Shown piece after piece: positions 52,903 to 63,924 of a stretch of DNA of 64,000 nt; position 1 is the first letter of the stretch, and each line of letters starts with the position of its first letter. The notes below the pieces were generated by a model. That model saw nothing but the letters and a program-made list of their open reading frames with translations, ran no database searches and was not told the DNA's origin. The stretch comes from Norana najaformis. Its lineage: Eukaryota; Annelida; Clitellata; Crassiclitellata; Hormogastridae. The stretch is from positions 1,921,034 to 1,985,033 of the forward strand of contig OZ029922.1 of NCBI GenBank assembly GCA_964023275.1, written 5' to 3'. Made by a program: the position numbers and the translations under genes.

Positions 52903-53390
52903 CAGGAAAAGAGGCAGGGACAGAGAGAGAGAGGCAGGAGAGAAGGATGAAGGAAAAGAGGCAGAGAGGGAGAGGGATGCAGGAAGAGAGGCAGAGACAG
53001 AAAGGCAGGGAGAGAGAGATACAGGAAAAGAGGCAGGGGGAGAGAGGGAGAGGGATGCAGGAAGAGAGGCGCAGAGACAGGCAGGGAGAAAGGGATGCAA
53101 GAAGAGAGAGAGAGAGGCTGGGCGAGAGGGGTGCAGGAAGAGAGGCAGGAAGAGAGGTATGCAGAAAGAGAGGCAGAGACAGGAAGAGAGGTATGCAGGA
53201 AGAGAGGCAGAGGGAGAGGCAGGAAGAGAGGCAGAGAGAGAGGGATGCAGGAAAAGAGGTATGCAGAAAGAGAGGCAGGGAGAGGGATGCAGGAAGAGAG
53301 GCAGAGAGACAGGGAGGGAGAGGGATGCAGAAAGAGAGGCAGAGAGAGAGAGATGAAGGAAGAGAGAGAGAATGAGAGAGGCGAGGTGTT
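52604..53390 (+). repeat. (GACC)n, then (GA)n, then GAGAGGCAG-type minisatellite
   Basis: (GACC)n/(GACA) at 52604-52772, (GA)n at 52817-52900, then 16-24-bp GATGCAGGAAGAGAGGCAG-like units to 53390. The long Ser-Val-Gly-Arg, Asp-Arg-Pro-Thr and Arg/Glu/Gly frames here come from the repeat. Confidence 0.95.
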
Positions 53391-53781
53391 GGGAAGGCGG
53401 TGATGCAGTGAGGCAGACAGGGGGAACAAGGCACAGCTATAGGTCGAGGGAGTGGACCATGGAAGGAGGGAGGTAGGAATGGAAGTAGGGAGAGATGGAT
53501 GGGCCAGTGAAGGAGGTAAGGAGGGACAGAGGCAGCGTGAACGCAGATGTGACCTAATACATTATGGTGGTCGAGCGTTTTAACACGGCCGCTGCGACGT
53601 CGCAGTTGTTAATACGACCTTGACAGAACGAAGGAAGAGGGAAATGGACAGATGCAGAGGGAGAAAGACACGGACGGAGACAGTCAGAGATACAGAGATA
53701 AAGGCAGAGAGAAAGGCAGCTATAGAGACATACATATATAGACAAACAAGAAGCAACCTATAGATTAACATAAACAACTCA
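53391..53781. other. No gene recognised
   Basis: GGGAGG-rich, then GACAGA words near 53640-53740. Confidence 0.4.
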
Positions 53782-53960
53782 ATCGTAATCGTAATCCCGA
53801 GATTTCTACAGCACCCAACGAAAGCCACCTCACGGGGACCATTCATAGGCGCTCAGTCAAAACAAAATCGACAGACAAAAGTTTTCGGTTCCCGGTCAAG
53901 ATCCAGGAGTCAGGCAGAGAGACAGCATGGCAACTAGTTTGGGATTGGAGCAGAAAGAGG
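53782..53960 (-). repeat. LINE 3'-end, family A
   Basis: AATCGTAATCGTAATCCCGA tail, CAGCACCCAACGAAAGCC core, TTCGGTTCCCGGTCAAGATC. Confidence 0.75.
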
Positions 53961-54077
53961 ATAAGACGAAGAAGGGAGTAGATAACAGAATCACAGACTA
54001 CAGTGAGACATAAGTCCACAAATACACAGCCAGAGATAACGAAACAACCAATGCAACTGTGTAAACAGCTTGCATCT

Positions 54078-54260
54078 TTTCGTAATCGTACATGTAATCG
54101 TAAACTAAAACTTTCTAAAGCTTTTTTTAGAAGCTAAGCGCAGCACCTCGACTTATTTTGTCCATGTCAAAACCAAGTCCGGTTGCTAGAAGACCAGAGA
54201 GAGGAGGAGGAAAGGAGCTGTAAGGGTGGGTTGAGTCATCTGTCAGCAAGAGATTTTTGT
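54078..54260 (-). repeat. LINE 3'-end, family A, variant 2
   Basis: Degenerate TCGTAATCGTAC tail, then CCATGTCAAAACCAAGTCCG and AGACCAGAGAGAGGAG, shared with 60366-60560 and, reversed, 63580-63870. Confidence 0.55.
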
Positions 54261-54770
54261 CGGCTGAATACTGCTCTGCTGTCTTTAGAATCCGTTGTCA
54301 GGATCCAAATGACCTGCGTCTGATTGCGGCTGGACTTCCGCATGACTTCCTTTTGACTAGCATCTTGACACGGACTTAAAGATGACTACTAGTGCTATAG
54401 AAAAATCCCATTATTAAGCGGAATCTGCTTTAGAGGCGAGTAGACAGATGAGTGATTAAAAGAAAGAACCTGTCACCTGTAGGTGTTAAGGTCATGCTAA
54501 GGTTATGTTAAGGTCAGGCCTTATTTATCAAGTTCAGAGCTGGGCCTTTCGCGGTTGACCTCGGAACAGCGGAAACTAATTTGAAAAAAGTTGTGCTATC
54601 CAATGAAACATGGGCTAAATGTTGTTGCTTCTTTGCGTGTTATTTCAAACGGGGTGTTTACGTTTTCATCAATGTCATTGTTGGTGATTTTAGTGTTGCT
54701 GTTGTTGTATTATGTTGTATGTATCAAAGCATTTATATCACGCTGTTTTTTGATCGATGGATCAATTGAT
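54261..54770. other. No gene recognised
   Basis: Possible decayed LINE end at 54280-54400; otherwise unique. Confidence 0.35.
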
Positions 54771-54774
54771 TGTT

Positions 54775-54910
54775 TGGGTTGCTTGGAATTAGTTTGGTTT
54801 GATTTGGTTTGGTTTTGTTCGAAGTGCTTTGATTTGCATGGGTTTGGTTTACTTTGGTTTCATTTAATTTGGTTTGGTCTTGTTTGATTTAGTTTGGTTG
54901 ATTTTGGCTA
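54775..54910 (+). repeat. Degenerate GGTTTGGTTTGATTT repeat
   Basis: TTTGGTTTGATTTGG-like words for about 130 bp. Confidence 0.7.
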
Positions 54911-55164
54911 TGCTAAAGTTATTGGGCTGCTTTGGATTTCGTCGAGTTGCTTCGGTGATTGCTCGATTGACTGTCTGATTGACTGATTCATTCATTCGTT
55001 CGTTCATTTATCCATTCAGTCATTCAGTGATTGACTTTAAATTATCTTCAAATGGATCTCAGCCTAATTTCATTTTACGATTTGTTCAGCAATCGTTTGT
55101 AAATTGTGCTCTGCTGATATTGTCGTTAATCTAGTCACATGTCATCGCTGATTTTAGCCGGTGT

Positions 55165-55280
55165 TTACGTAAATATCTGTTCAATTAACATGAACCGGAA
55201 AACTACCAGTTGCTACGCAACGTGCAAGGCTTACATAGTAACAAAGGTTGACATGGAAAAGGTCGTCCTGGTAACCCATT
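55165..55280. promoter_or_regulatory. Cluster of RFX-like and forkhead-like words
   Basis: GTTGCTACGCAAC (55209-55221), GTCGTCCTGGTAAC (55262-55275) and TGTTTAC near 55165. Weaker matches than at 36.6 kb. Confidence 0.25.
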
Positions 55281-55319
55281 ATTGAGACGCGTATTTGTCG
55301 GAAATTCCTTCTTGATTAG

Positions 55320-55620
55320 TTGTTCCGTTGGAGTATCGATCGGCTTGTCTGATGAACGTTCGGTTGCGATGTATCGGCCGACATGTCGGCCGTTGTGTCG
55401 GTCAGTGTATCGGCCGATGTCGGCGGCAGTATGGGTCGGCTTGTCGACTGTTTTCCAGCTGACACCCGCCATTGTGTTTCCTTGTCGTTATATCGGTAGC
55501 TATGTCAGCCGATATGTCGGTCGATATGTCGGCCGATGAGTCGCTGGGTATGGCCGTTGTGTCGGTGGGTTTGTCGGCCAGTGTGTTAGCTGACATCGAC
55601 GGTTTTGTCGGTCGGACCTG
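55320..55620 (+). repeat. Degenerate TATGTCGGCCGA repeat
   Basis: TCGGCCGATGTCGG-type words about every 12 bp. The Val/Ser/Arg frames in it are shadows. Confidence 0.8.
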
Positions 55621-56035
55621 GAAGCAATGGACGAGTGGACAGCGGATGAGGAATAGACAGTTGCTATCGTTGCATCTTCCATCCATGAATGGTGTACACG
55701 TTACGTCGCCAAATTAGCTTTTAACTCCTAACCGTTGCATAGCGTCGCACTTTCGCCGTCCGCTTGGGACCTACAGCTCCAAGGACCTAGCCCTCCCGGT
55801 CGGTCCTAAGGACGGACGGACGGACGGACGGACGGACGGAAGGGAGAATAAACCGGTCATCGATCAGGCGGCCGGGCGGGGCTTCGGCTGCCGGCGGAGG
55901 CTGGGCGATGGTTGGAGGGACAATATGTCGTTTATATCTCCGAGGATATTAGAAGAGCCGTATGCAGGAGTCGTAAAGCGCTGCGTCTCATAAAGATTCC
56001 GTTGACCGAATAAACAGCAACTCCTGCGGCCAACA
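55621..56035. other. No gene recognised; (GGAC)n
   Basis: (GGAC)n at 55806-55841 and a CpG-rich patch at 55850-55915. Confidence 0.4.
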
Positions 56036-56039
56036 CACA

Positions 56040-56370
56040 CTCGGCCAGTCAGCCAGTCATTCAGTCAGCCAGTCATTCAGTCAGCCAGTCAGTCAGTCAG
56101 CCAGTCAGTTGGTCAGCCAGTCAGTCAGTCAGTCAGGCAACCAACAGGTCAACCCCAAGAAGAATCCAACCAGTCAAACGCCAAGATGAGGACGGACGGA
56201 ACGACGAAACAGGCAGACGGAGGTACCAACGAAGGGATGGCTGGCTGGATGGAAGGACGGACGGATGGAAGGACGGATGGATGGATGGATGGAAGGACGG
56301 ATGGATGGATGGATGGAAGGACGGATGGATGGATGGATGGAAGGATGGATGGATGGAAGGAATGGACGGG
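56040..56370 (+). repeat. (CAGT)n and (GGAT)n/(GGAC)n repeats
   Basis: CAGTCATTCAGTCAGC to 56135; from 56245 a 24-bp unit GGAAGGACGGATGGATGGAT plus GGAT, about four copies. Confidence 0.88.
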
Positions 56371-56571
56371 AAGGGAGCGCAAGGAAGGAGGTCACAGCCG
56401 AATGACAAACGAAGAAAGGACGGCGCAGATGTTGGACTGAGACGAAAGGGGAAGAGAAACAAGAGATGGAGAAGAAGGATGAGGTGGAGAAGAAAAAGAA
56501 GAAAGAGAAGGAGGAGGAGGAAGTGGAGGAGAAGACGGCACAGGAGAAGAATAAAAAGAAAAAAGGAAGAC
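56371..56571 (+). repeat. Purine-rich low complexity
   Basis: GAAGAAGAAAGAGAAGG words at 56465-56565. Confidence 0.6.
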
Positions 56572-56905
56572 GTAATCGTAAGCTCGTAATCGTAATCTCG
56601 AGATTTCTACAGCGCCCAACGAAAGCTAAGTCTCGGAAACCAGCTTATTCGCAGGCGCTCAGTCAAAAGAATATCAATGGACATGAAGGTTTCGGTTCCA
56701 GGTCAAGATCCAAGAGTTAGGCAAGCAGACAGTCAGACGGCTATGGTGGATGGTGTTTGGAATTGAACCGGAAAGTGAGATAAGACGAAGAGGAAGAATC
56801 CGGATAAGACCTGCGGAAGAGGAGCGTTTTCAGTTTTGAGTAAAGACCTGCGCAGAAATTGCAAGAGCTGAAGTGTGGATGAGTTCATATGATGGGAAGA
56901 CAGGA
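56572..56905 (-). repeat. LINE 3'-end, family A, longer copy
   Basis: GTAATCGTAATCTCGAGATT tail, CAGCGCCCAACGAAAGC core, GGTTTCGGTTCCAGGTCAAG, then GGTGGATGGTGTTTGGAATT and the RT C-terminal remnant (FLRRSLLKT on the reverse strand). Confidence 0.8.
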
Positions 56906-57724
56906 CGAGGAGAAGAAGGAAAACAGACAAGAACAAGAAAAAGGTCAGAAGAGATGAGTTCCTTAAACCATTCCAGATAAGATACCAAGTGTCGACGACT
57001 TCATTTTCTGAGCTTAGGTCGGTGTGCAGTCCTCCCCCTCGGCGTCTGATCCTTCCACCGACAGTGTACGGCCAATGTACTCATGTTATATCCGTGTACA
57101 CTTCATAATATACATAACACGCATATGTATTACATATGTATAAAACGATTATCCTATGTCGTCCTTTAATCCGTTAATCCCAGCGATGTATACCTTGCGT
57201 AAAGATCTCCATACACTCCACTGTAAAAAAGAACCCTATACAAGGCGGCTCCATCATGAAATTGAAGCTCCATCTAGATTACACGGATGCACTTCTGTCA
57301 CCGACTTTGTAATATGAATTTCGCGGCCTCTTATCACCGTTACTCAACACTATACCCTTACAGAAACGGCAGCGTTTGAAATACCAGCCCGACGCGGATG
57401 GAGACACGTCGACTAATAGCTACGTCTGATTAGAGGTTATTTCAGAGCACCTAATAGTGAATAGAAGCCCTCCTGTGATTGCCCTCTTGCAAATGAGTAA
57501 TCACGTGTGAGGGTTCTTCAAAGTATTGCGGCTGTATTGTCAGCGACAGTTGGAGGTGGGTTGTTGTTGTGGAGAGAAATACGTGAGTTAATGGAGTTCG
57601 CCCATAGGCGTAGAGTATTCGAGATGTTTTTGTCGATGCGTGTTACGGTGGAGAATGGTTTGCAAGGCATCGTTCACGCTCTAAAACGCGGTCGGATTAA
57701 GTTCGGTTGAACATTAGTGATAAT
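56906..57724. other. No gene recognised
   Basis: Unique sequence. An open frame at 57507-57710 (67 codons) is unfamiliar and without splice support. Confidence 0.35.
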
Positions 57725-58100
57725 GCTAAAGATGGCTACGATGATGGTGAAATACGATAATGATGATAATGATGATGATGACGATGATCACGATAAATAT
57801 GAAGAAGATGATGATGAGCAGAAGGAGGATAAAGATGAAGATGATAATAATGATGATAATGATGCATGAAATGAAGAGAAAAAATAATAATAAGGTGATG
57901 ATGATGAAGATGATGATGACGATGCAGGAAATGAAGAAGAAGAAGAAGATGATGATGATAATGCAGGAAATGAAGAAGAAGAAGATGATGATGATGATGC
58001 AGGAAATGAAGAAGAAGATGATGATGAAGGTAGCGATGCAGAAAATGGTGATGATGATGGTAGTGATGATGATGTTACTGCTGCTGCTGCTGCTGATTCT
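57725..58100 (+). repeat. (GAT)n/(GAA)n triplet repeat with duplicated GCAGGAAATGAAGAAG
   Basis: ATGATGATG runs alternate with GCAGGAAATGAAGAAG, which recurs about four times (57925, 57962, 57998 and a decayed one before). This is a minisatellite embedded in a triplet repeat. Confidence 0.88.
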
Positions 58101-58284
58101 GATAATTGATAACAAGCGTCAATGATGAAGATAATGGCGTCAAAGAGGATGTCGACAATGTTGTCAGAATGCTCAAGAAACATTGTCAGCATCTCTTTGA
58201 GCTCAGGTTTTAAGATCAGTTTTATGGCAATATTTCTGCGCATTTGTCATATTCTTAAAAGGCGCTATATTAATGCACAGATCC

Positions 58285-58610
58285 ATTCATCTATACATAC
58301 ATATATACATACACACATTTAAAAGGACACACATACGCACAGAGACACAGACAGACATATGTGCATACATACAGTACATACATACACACAAACTATCAGA
58401 AGGCAGACAAAAAGACAGACATAAATACATACATACATATAGACATATAGCCGCTCTAATCTCAGTATATTCATCATCATCATCACCATCGTCGTCGTCA
58501 TCACCTGCAACTGCATATATATATATGTGCATCATCATCTTATCTTCATCATCGTCATCATCACTGTCACCAATACCATCATCATCGTAACCATCACTGT
58601 CATCGTCATT
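58285..58610 (+). repeat. (ACAT), (ACAG) and (CAT)n cluster
   Basis: Tetranucleotides to about 58450, then (ATC)n to 58610. A GCGCTATATTAATGCAC 3' core lies just left, near 58262. Confidence 0.85.
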
Positions 58611-58930
58611 CATTTGCAGCCGAAGTCTTGACGACGCAGACAAAGGCAAATGAGACTAAAACTCCGATGCACGACATGTTCCAAGGACCAGCCAGACTCC
58701 TGCGCAGCCGCAGTGAATTACGACATACAGGGTGGGCAAAAATTCGCCGATCTGCATAAGAAACGCATCTCGCACTGGACCGAGTTTTCTGGATGCAGAA
58801 CAGGCTGAACAGTTGCTTGCAGCGCAAAGATATTCACTTGAAACAAATGTCTGCGCAACAGCACAGTCACTGTGGCCTGCATTAATGTCTGAAAACTGCA
58901 AGCACTCATATAGCGAGAACGCTGTTATGC
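58611..58930. other. No gene recognised; possible transposon end
   Basis: TACAGGGTGGGCAAAAATTC near 58727 resembles terminal sequences of DNA transposons, but no partner inverted end was found. Confidence 0.25.
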
Positions 58931-58934
58931 GTCA

Positions 58935-59099
58935 ATTGTCTGATGGGCTAGAGCGCTCTGCTAGTAATGCGGAAAGTACGGGTTCGAGACTTCCCTCGGA
59001 TCGTTACTGTGTAGGAAGCTGGAGCAAGTCTTTCACTTACAATTGCTCAGCGCCATCGATTGATGCTTAGTCGCTAGAGAGTGGCGCTTAACAAATGCA

Positions 59100-59145
<46 letters not shown>
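58935..59145 (+). mobile_element. tRNA-headed SINE, family C, with (AAT)n tail
   Basis: A box TGGGCTAGAGCGCTC, B box GGGTTCGAGAC (about 58979), GATCGTTACTGTGTAGGAAG, TTGCTCAGCGCCATCGATTG, a GTGGCGCTTAACAAATGCAG end and a (AAT)n tail of about 45 bp. The best-preserved family C copy. Confidence 0.85.
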
Positions 59146-59146
<1 letters not shown>

Positions 59147-59147
59147 G

Positions 59148-59225
59148 CATTTCCAGAATAACACTCCTCTAATTTTTGTATTCCTCAGGGATCATATGTA
59201 CCTTGAGTTAAAAAATATTAATAAC
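59148..59225 (+). repeat. Repeat family F, 3' part
   Basis: CCAGAATAACACTCCTCTAA, GGGATCATATGTACCTTGAG, then an AAT-rich end. It aligns with 20060-20140 and directly follows the SINE C tail. Confidence 0.6.
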
Positions 59226-59890
59226 AAATGTGCTTGACAGCAGACAATTTGTTTGCCAACGATTTGGCCACACTAGGCACTGCTATTAATAGACATTACA
59301 AGGCGACAGTTAATGTGCAAAATTCTAAACAGTAGGCGATCTAGTCGCACTAGTGTCTGCTAATACCAGACAGCACTTGTAAGAATGTCTACTGTGCCAA
59401 CTTCAATAAAATACAACCAAGACAAGAAAAACGCGTCCGAAGATTGGACCAGAACCCAAAATGAAGGCAGGAGACAATTCAGCTCAAACAAAATTAGCGA
59501 CTCCCTCGGTGTGCGCTCAGGCCATCTTCTATTTCAGTTTTAAATGGTCAGTATTTCGCCCGGGACCTAATTAAGACAGACTGTCCATGACAGTCACTGA
59601 GCCCGGTAGAGATCGTGACCCGGCGGCCAAACAGCGACCCCTGGTGGTCAGAATAGGAGCGAAATTGGTCTCGCGTCAAGGAGCATGTCGCTGGCATGAG
59701 ACGCCAAGACGGTATCGATCTATTGGCAGAGAGCAGTTGGAGGGGGCAGCAGATGACCGCCTGGACGAATCTGGAATGGACGGCTACCGTATGAAGCAAA
59801 CCAAGTAGGTCGATGCATAAAAGCCCGGAGTATCTTTAGAACAGATACGTCAAACTCCTTCTTGCGAGTCCTCAATAAAGTCTCTTATTT
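59226..59890. other. No gene recognised
   Basis: Unique sequence. Frames near 59550-59808 are open on both strands but unfamiliar. Confidence 0.35.
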
Positions 59891-60090
59891 GCGGAACATA
59901 ACATAACATAGCACAGCATAGCATAACATAACATGACATAACATAACATAGCATTAAAAAACATAGCATAACATAGCATAGCATAGCATAGCATAGCGTA
60001 GCATGACATGACATAACACAGCATAGCATAACGTAACATAACATAACACATAACATGGCATAACATAACATAAAACAATATAGCATAATG
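59891..60090 (+). repeat. (ACATA)n/(GCATA)n pentamer repeat
   Basis: ACATAACATAGCATAGCATA words for about 200 bp. Confidence 0.93.
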
Positions 60091-60175
60091 ATGCTCTGGT
60101 AACTTGACCTTTCTTGATGAACTTAGCACTTAGGCTAGCATAGGCAACCTTTCTTGAGTTACTTAAAAAGCGCTA

Positions 60176-60290
60176 TATTAAGTGTCTAGATACACACAAT
60201 CTAATCTAATCTAATCTAATTGTCTCAAGTGAAAGCCTAGTCCGAATCGCAATCCGCTGGAGAAGCCCAGCCAAAATCTAAAGAGAAGGG
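60176..60290 (-). repeat. LINE 3'-end, family B, diverged
   Basis: CTAATCTAATCTAATCTAAT tail side, then CGCAATCCGCTGGAGAAGCC as in 19411-19625. A GCGCTATATTAAGTGTC core lies just left, near 60168. Confidence 0.5.
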
Positions 60291-60365
60291 TGGTCATCTC
60301 ATGCGTGACAGCCTTCTGAAAACTGAGTTGCCTTTGTACCACAACAGACAAGGGCATTATCCTTT

Positions 60366-60560
60366 AGTAATCGTAATCGTAAACTCAAAATTTCTACTTA
60401 AATGCTAAGGGCAGAGCACCAGCTTATTCACGAGCGCTGCGTCAAGTCAGTGGGGTTGTCCAAAGATGCCATGTCAGGAACTAAGTTCGGTTGCCACAAG
60501 ACCAGAGAGAGAAGTGAGAGAGGAGTTGTTAGGGTGGGAAAATGTTAGGGTGGGTTGTGT
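60366..60560 (-). repeat. LINE 3'-end, family A, variant 2
   Basis: GTAATCGTAATCGTAAACTC tail, CACCAGCTTATTCACGAGCG, then GGTTGTCCAAAGATGCCATG, GGTTGCCACAAGACCAGAGA. Confidence 0.65.
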
Positions 60561-61320
60561 TTATGGTCAGAGAAATGGGAAGGCAATGGATTGTCCTTTA
60601 ACAGGGTTATGACTTTCTAAACCCACACGAATGACGTTCTGGAGCAAGCACTATGCAGCCACCAAGCTTTTAGATTGCCTGATTGTCTGGCAATGCAGCA
60701 CACTTGCTGTGGCCTACACTGTTAAAACTAATGTCTAGAAACAGCAGAGACTAATGTAGTCAGAGTGCAAACACAGGAAACGAAAACGTATTGCTATGTT
60801 CGAGACGTTGTAGTGAGAAAGAATTCTCTTCGGATGCATTCGGCTCGATTTCACCCACTGGCAAGAACAACTTTCAGCCCTTCGAACAAATTCACGGAGA
60901 TAAAAAGATTGGCCTCTTTCTCGACCTTTCCAGACCGTCTTTCATTTAAGAAACGAACCACTTAGTATCGTGGAAATCTTCGCTCATCCCTGATGGAATA
61001 TTTACCGACGAATTAGAACTCTCGTGTCCCAGTCTGTCGGTCGGCTTACCCAGCGATACACGGCGCCCAATCGCCTGTAAATGGACCTCATTTAGACGAA
61101 CACAAGATGGCGTAGACCAACGCGATCAAGACCTAACAAGGTGGAAGATTCCGGGAAATTTTCGGGAATTTTATCCGGGAATTCTGCCGCGCTCGTGGAG
61201 ACATAGCGGACGCTAGGCAAACGCGGAAAATATTCCACCGCGAATAATCATGGGTAATATGTGTAGAGCCAATATTACATTTAGGTGATCCTACGACTTT
61301 TGCTTATTTCTCACATAAGC
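60561..61320. other. No gene recognised
   Basis: Unique sequence, GC-moderate at 61000-61240. No exon recognised. Confidence 0.35.
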
Positions 61321-61655
61321 ATATGTGTGTATATATGCATACATATATATATATATATATACATACATACAAACTATCTGTCGCGTTATGTGGCGTAGAC
61401 TCCGGGGAAATTTGTATATTTAATATACAAAATCGTTCGGGTAAAAATGTGCCTACGCCATGGCATGAAAGTATCGTGGAAACTTTGTTAGCGATTGTTG
61501 GACTAATTGGAGCGCTGGTAAAAAAGTCAAATAACTCGAAACTAAGCCAGTTTTCTGAAAAGTACCTAAAAGACTTACAAAAGGAATTTTCCTGAGATCC
61601 GTTTCCTATTCTTCTTTAACAATCTGACTTCATGCGTCAAGCAATTACCAGCACA
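61321..61655. other. AT-rich; short open frame of unknown nature
   Basis: A plus frame through 61595 is open for about 75 codons after (TA)n and includes LLAIVGLIGALVKK. No homology recognised. Confidence 0.25.
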
Positions 61656-61840
61656 CTCACAAAAGAGCCTGATGGCCACAAAAGAGCCTTAAATGGCCAC
61701 AAAAGAGCCTGACGGCTACAAAAGAGCCGAAATGGCCAGTGTAAAGAAAAAATTACAGAAAATATATAAATCAGATATTGAAAAAAGGCTTTATAACAAC
61801 TGAGAAGACCCTTAATGGACACACAAGAGCCGTAATGGAC
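61656..61840 (+). repeat. About 20-bp GGCCACAAAAGAGCC repeats
   Basis: ACAAAAGAGCCT recurs at 61660, 61678, 61698 and 61718, with a decayed copy (ACACAAGAGCC) at 61820. Confidence 0.7.
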
Positions 61841-62170
61841 AGTGGACAGTCTTCCAACAAGAAGAAAACCAACAAGAAGTCGACAAAGGTGCCATCAACC
61901 AGTCAACAAAACCCCCCTTCGCCTGCATTTGGTCTCTCTTCCATGTCGTGCTGCAATCAATTTAAAAAAAATACATACATTACCTACGGAAACAAAAATC
62001 TTAAAGGAAACGATAAGAAGAAAGAAATGAACTTATGGACAATGTCAACAACATTTTCATGTCGAAGACGTCAACGGCCTTAGTTGCCATAAGATGTCGT
62101 TAAACCCATGGACAACAACAACAACCAGCACACTCAAAATTGCATCGAGATATATATACAATTACATATG
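61841..62170. other. No gene recognised; dispersed motif
   Basis: 62065-62099 matches 37442-37476 at about 80 percent. A CAACAACAACAA run follows near 62113, perhaps a tail. Confidence 0.35.
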
Positions 62171-62174
62171 AATG

Positions 62175-62335
62175 TAATCATGTATGTATGTATTTTTGTG
62201 TGTATATATGTATGTATGTATGTATGTATGTTTGCATGTATGTATGTATGTATATATGTATATGTGTGTATGTATGTACGTATGTATGTATGTACGTATG
62301 TACGTATGTATGTATGTTTGGATGCATGTATGCAT
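62175..62335 (+). repeat. (TATG)n microsatellite
   Basis: TATG with TACG, TGTG and TTTG interruptions. Confidence 0.95.
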
Positions 62336-62539
62336 ATAACACTGATACATGCTACTGGCTACATATTATAGGATCACCTACATATTATGCTACATAAACA
62401 AAAGCGCCAGTGCAGTAGATGGGATTAATTCCTACGAATCTTGCCATTCAATCACACAAGCACTAAATTCACGATTCGTTCTAATGCAAGATTTGCGAGA
62501 AAGATAAACAAAGGAAGACCACGTGGATCGAGTAATTGT

Positions 62540-62825
62540 AATTGTAAGTAGGCACTTCAATAGGTGTCTAATGCACAAGCCATCAACCGATGGCGCACCC
62601 AAACAAGCAGCAAAAACTGTTCCAGGTCTACCCTGGATAAACAATGTAAATGATGACCGGGCAAGATTCGACTGCATGAGAAAAGGTTTGGACTTGCCAA
62701 ATGGCCGAAAAGAATGGAGATCATATCCATCGCCGCCAAATGCATGGCTGGCGTTAGTAACTGATGGTGGTGGTGGTGGTGGTGATGATGATGATGATGA
62801 TGATGACGATGATGATTATGAATCC
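62540..62825 (+). pseudogene. Decayed LINE 3' end with (GGT)n(GAT)n tail
   Basis: One frame reads LPWINNVNDDRARFDC, then GRKEWRSYPSPPNAWL, resembling the W-x-D-N-x-x-x-D and D-R-x-x-W-R-S end of non-LTR RTs. The tail is a triplet microsatellite. The left part shares the CAAGCCATCAACCGATGG word with family B. Confidence 0.5.
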
Positions 62826-63575
62826 TACAAGACTGTTTACACAATTTAAACAAGTACTCACATTGTACGGTGAGGTAGACAATAACAAAGCACTTCATTA
62901 ACATAGAAAACCAATCTAATAGCGCTAGCAAAGACAATCCCAACTGTGCGAAGACAGCCCACGCTCTGAATAACTACGCTAACTACGGCACAACGCTACT
63001 AGAGGTCGCCTTTTCCCGCCTTAGTGACCACAACAGGTGCCTCCTTGCTAGGTCGGCTAGCCGCTAGGTCACTATTACAATGTATTTACATATATACATA
63101 AAACACATATATATGTATATATATATATGTGTTCATATTTTTTCCTTTTTTTCCTTTTCAAAGGCAACTCACACCTTATCGTGGTGAAGGAGTGAACAGC
63201 TGAGTAAGGGAATGCCTGCTGAGGCTCTTCCATCAATTGTCAATGAACATATCACAACAAAACATAACAAGTTACAAGCTTAAGTGGTGCAGAAGATCTT
63301 GATATGTGTTAAAAACCAATGCAAATTACCTGGAGTGCTGAATGGCCAATCCTTCACAGCTTCCTTTTTCAAGCTACGATGGCGTGTACTGAGACAGAAC
63401 TATCATCCAAACTAATCCCCAAGTCCTTCTTTACTCTTGCCCTGAAGAATTTCTGCCATATATGGTGTTCCTTTCGGTTTTTCAAATGATTCATGTTTGG
63501 CGCTGATTCAAAGAATACGCCCACTGCGCTGCCTCCTTTCTATTGCTTAGCTTAGGCCCTACATTACCTTCCCAT
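62826..63575. other. No gene recognised
   Basis: (TA)n/(ACAT) words at 63090-63130, T-rich at 63135-63165, otherwise unique. Confidence 0.4.
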
Positions 63576-63579
63576 TTCT

Positions 63580-63870
63580 CTCAGCCTAAACACAACCCAC
63601 CCTCCTCTCTCCCCTTCTTTCTCTGTGTTTTCTCTCTCTTTCTCTTTCTCTCTCTCTCTCTCTCTGGTCTTCTGCCAACCGGACTTGGCTCTTGACATGG
63701 CATCTTTGAACAACCCCACTGAATTGACGCAGCGCTTGTGAATAAGCTGGTGCCCTGCGCTTAGCTTTTAAGTAGATATTTAGAAATTTCGATTTTGAGA
63801 GATGCTTGAAAGGCACTATGTAAATGCTTGTTACATTACATTAAATTTTTACGATTACGACTACCTTACG
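63580..63870 (+). repeat. LINE 3'-end, family A, variant 2
   Basis: AACACAACCCACCCTCC, (TC)n at 63628-63665, TCTGCCAACCGGACTTGGCT, TTGAACAACCCCACTGAATT, AGCGCTTGTGAATAAGCTGG, a GGCACTATGTAAATGCTTG core and a TTACATTACATT/TACGATTACGA tail. The most complete variant 2 copy. Confidence 0.75.
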
Positions 63871-63924
63871 AATGGACGTGATTCCACGGCTGTTTCGTAA
63901 GACATGCGACGTTCTTCTGACGGC

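Noticed and set aside
52551..53434. Frames of 268-292 codons with Ser-Val-Gly-Arg and Ser-Leu repeats
   Set aside because: They read through (GACC)n, (GA)n and purine minisatellites; no non-repeat domain is present.
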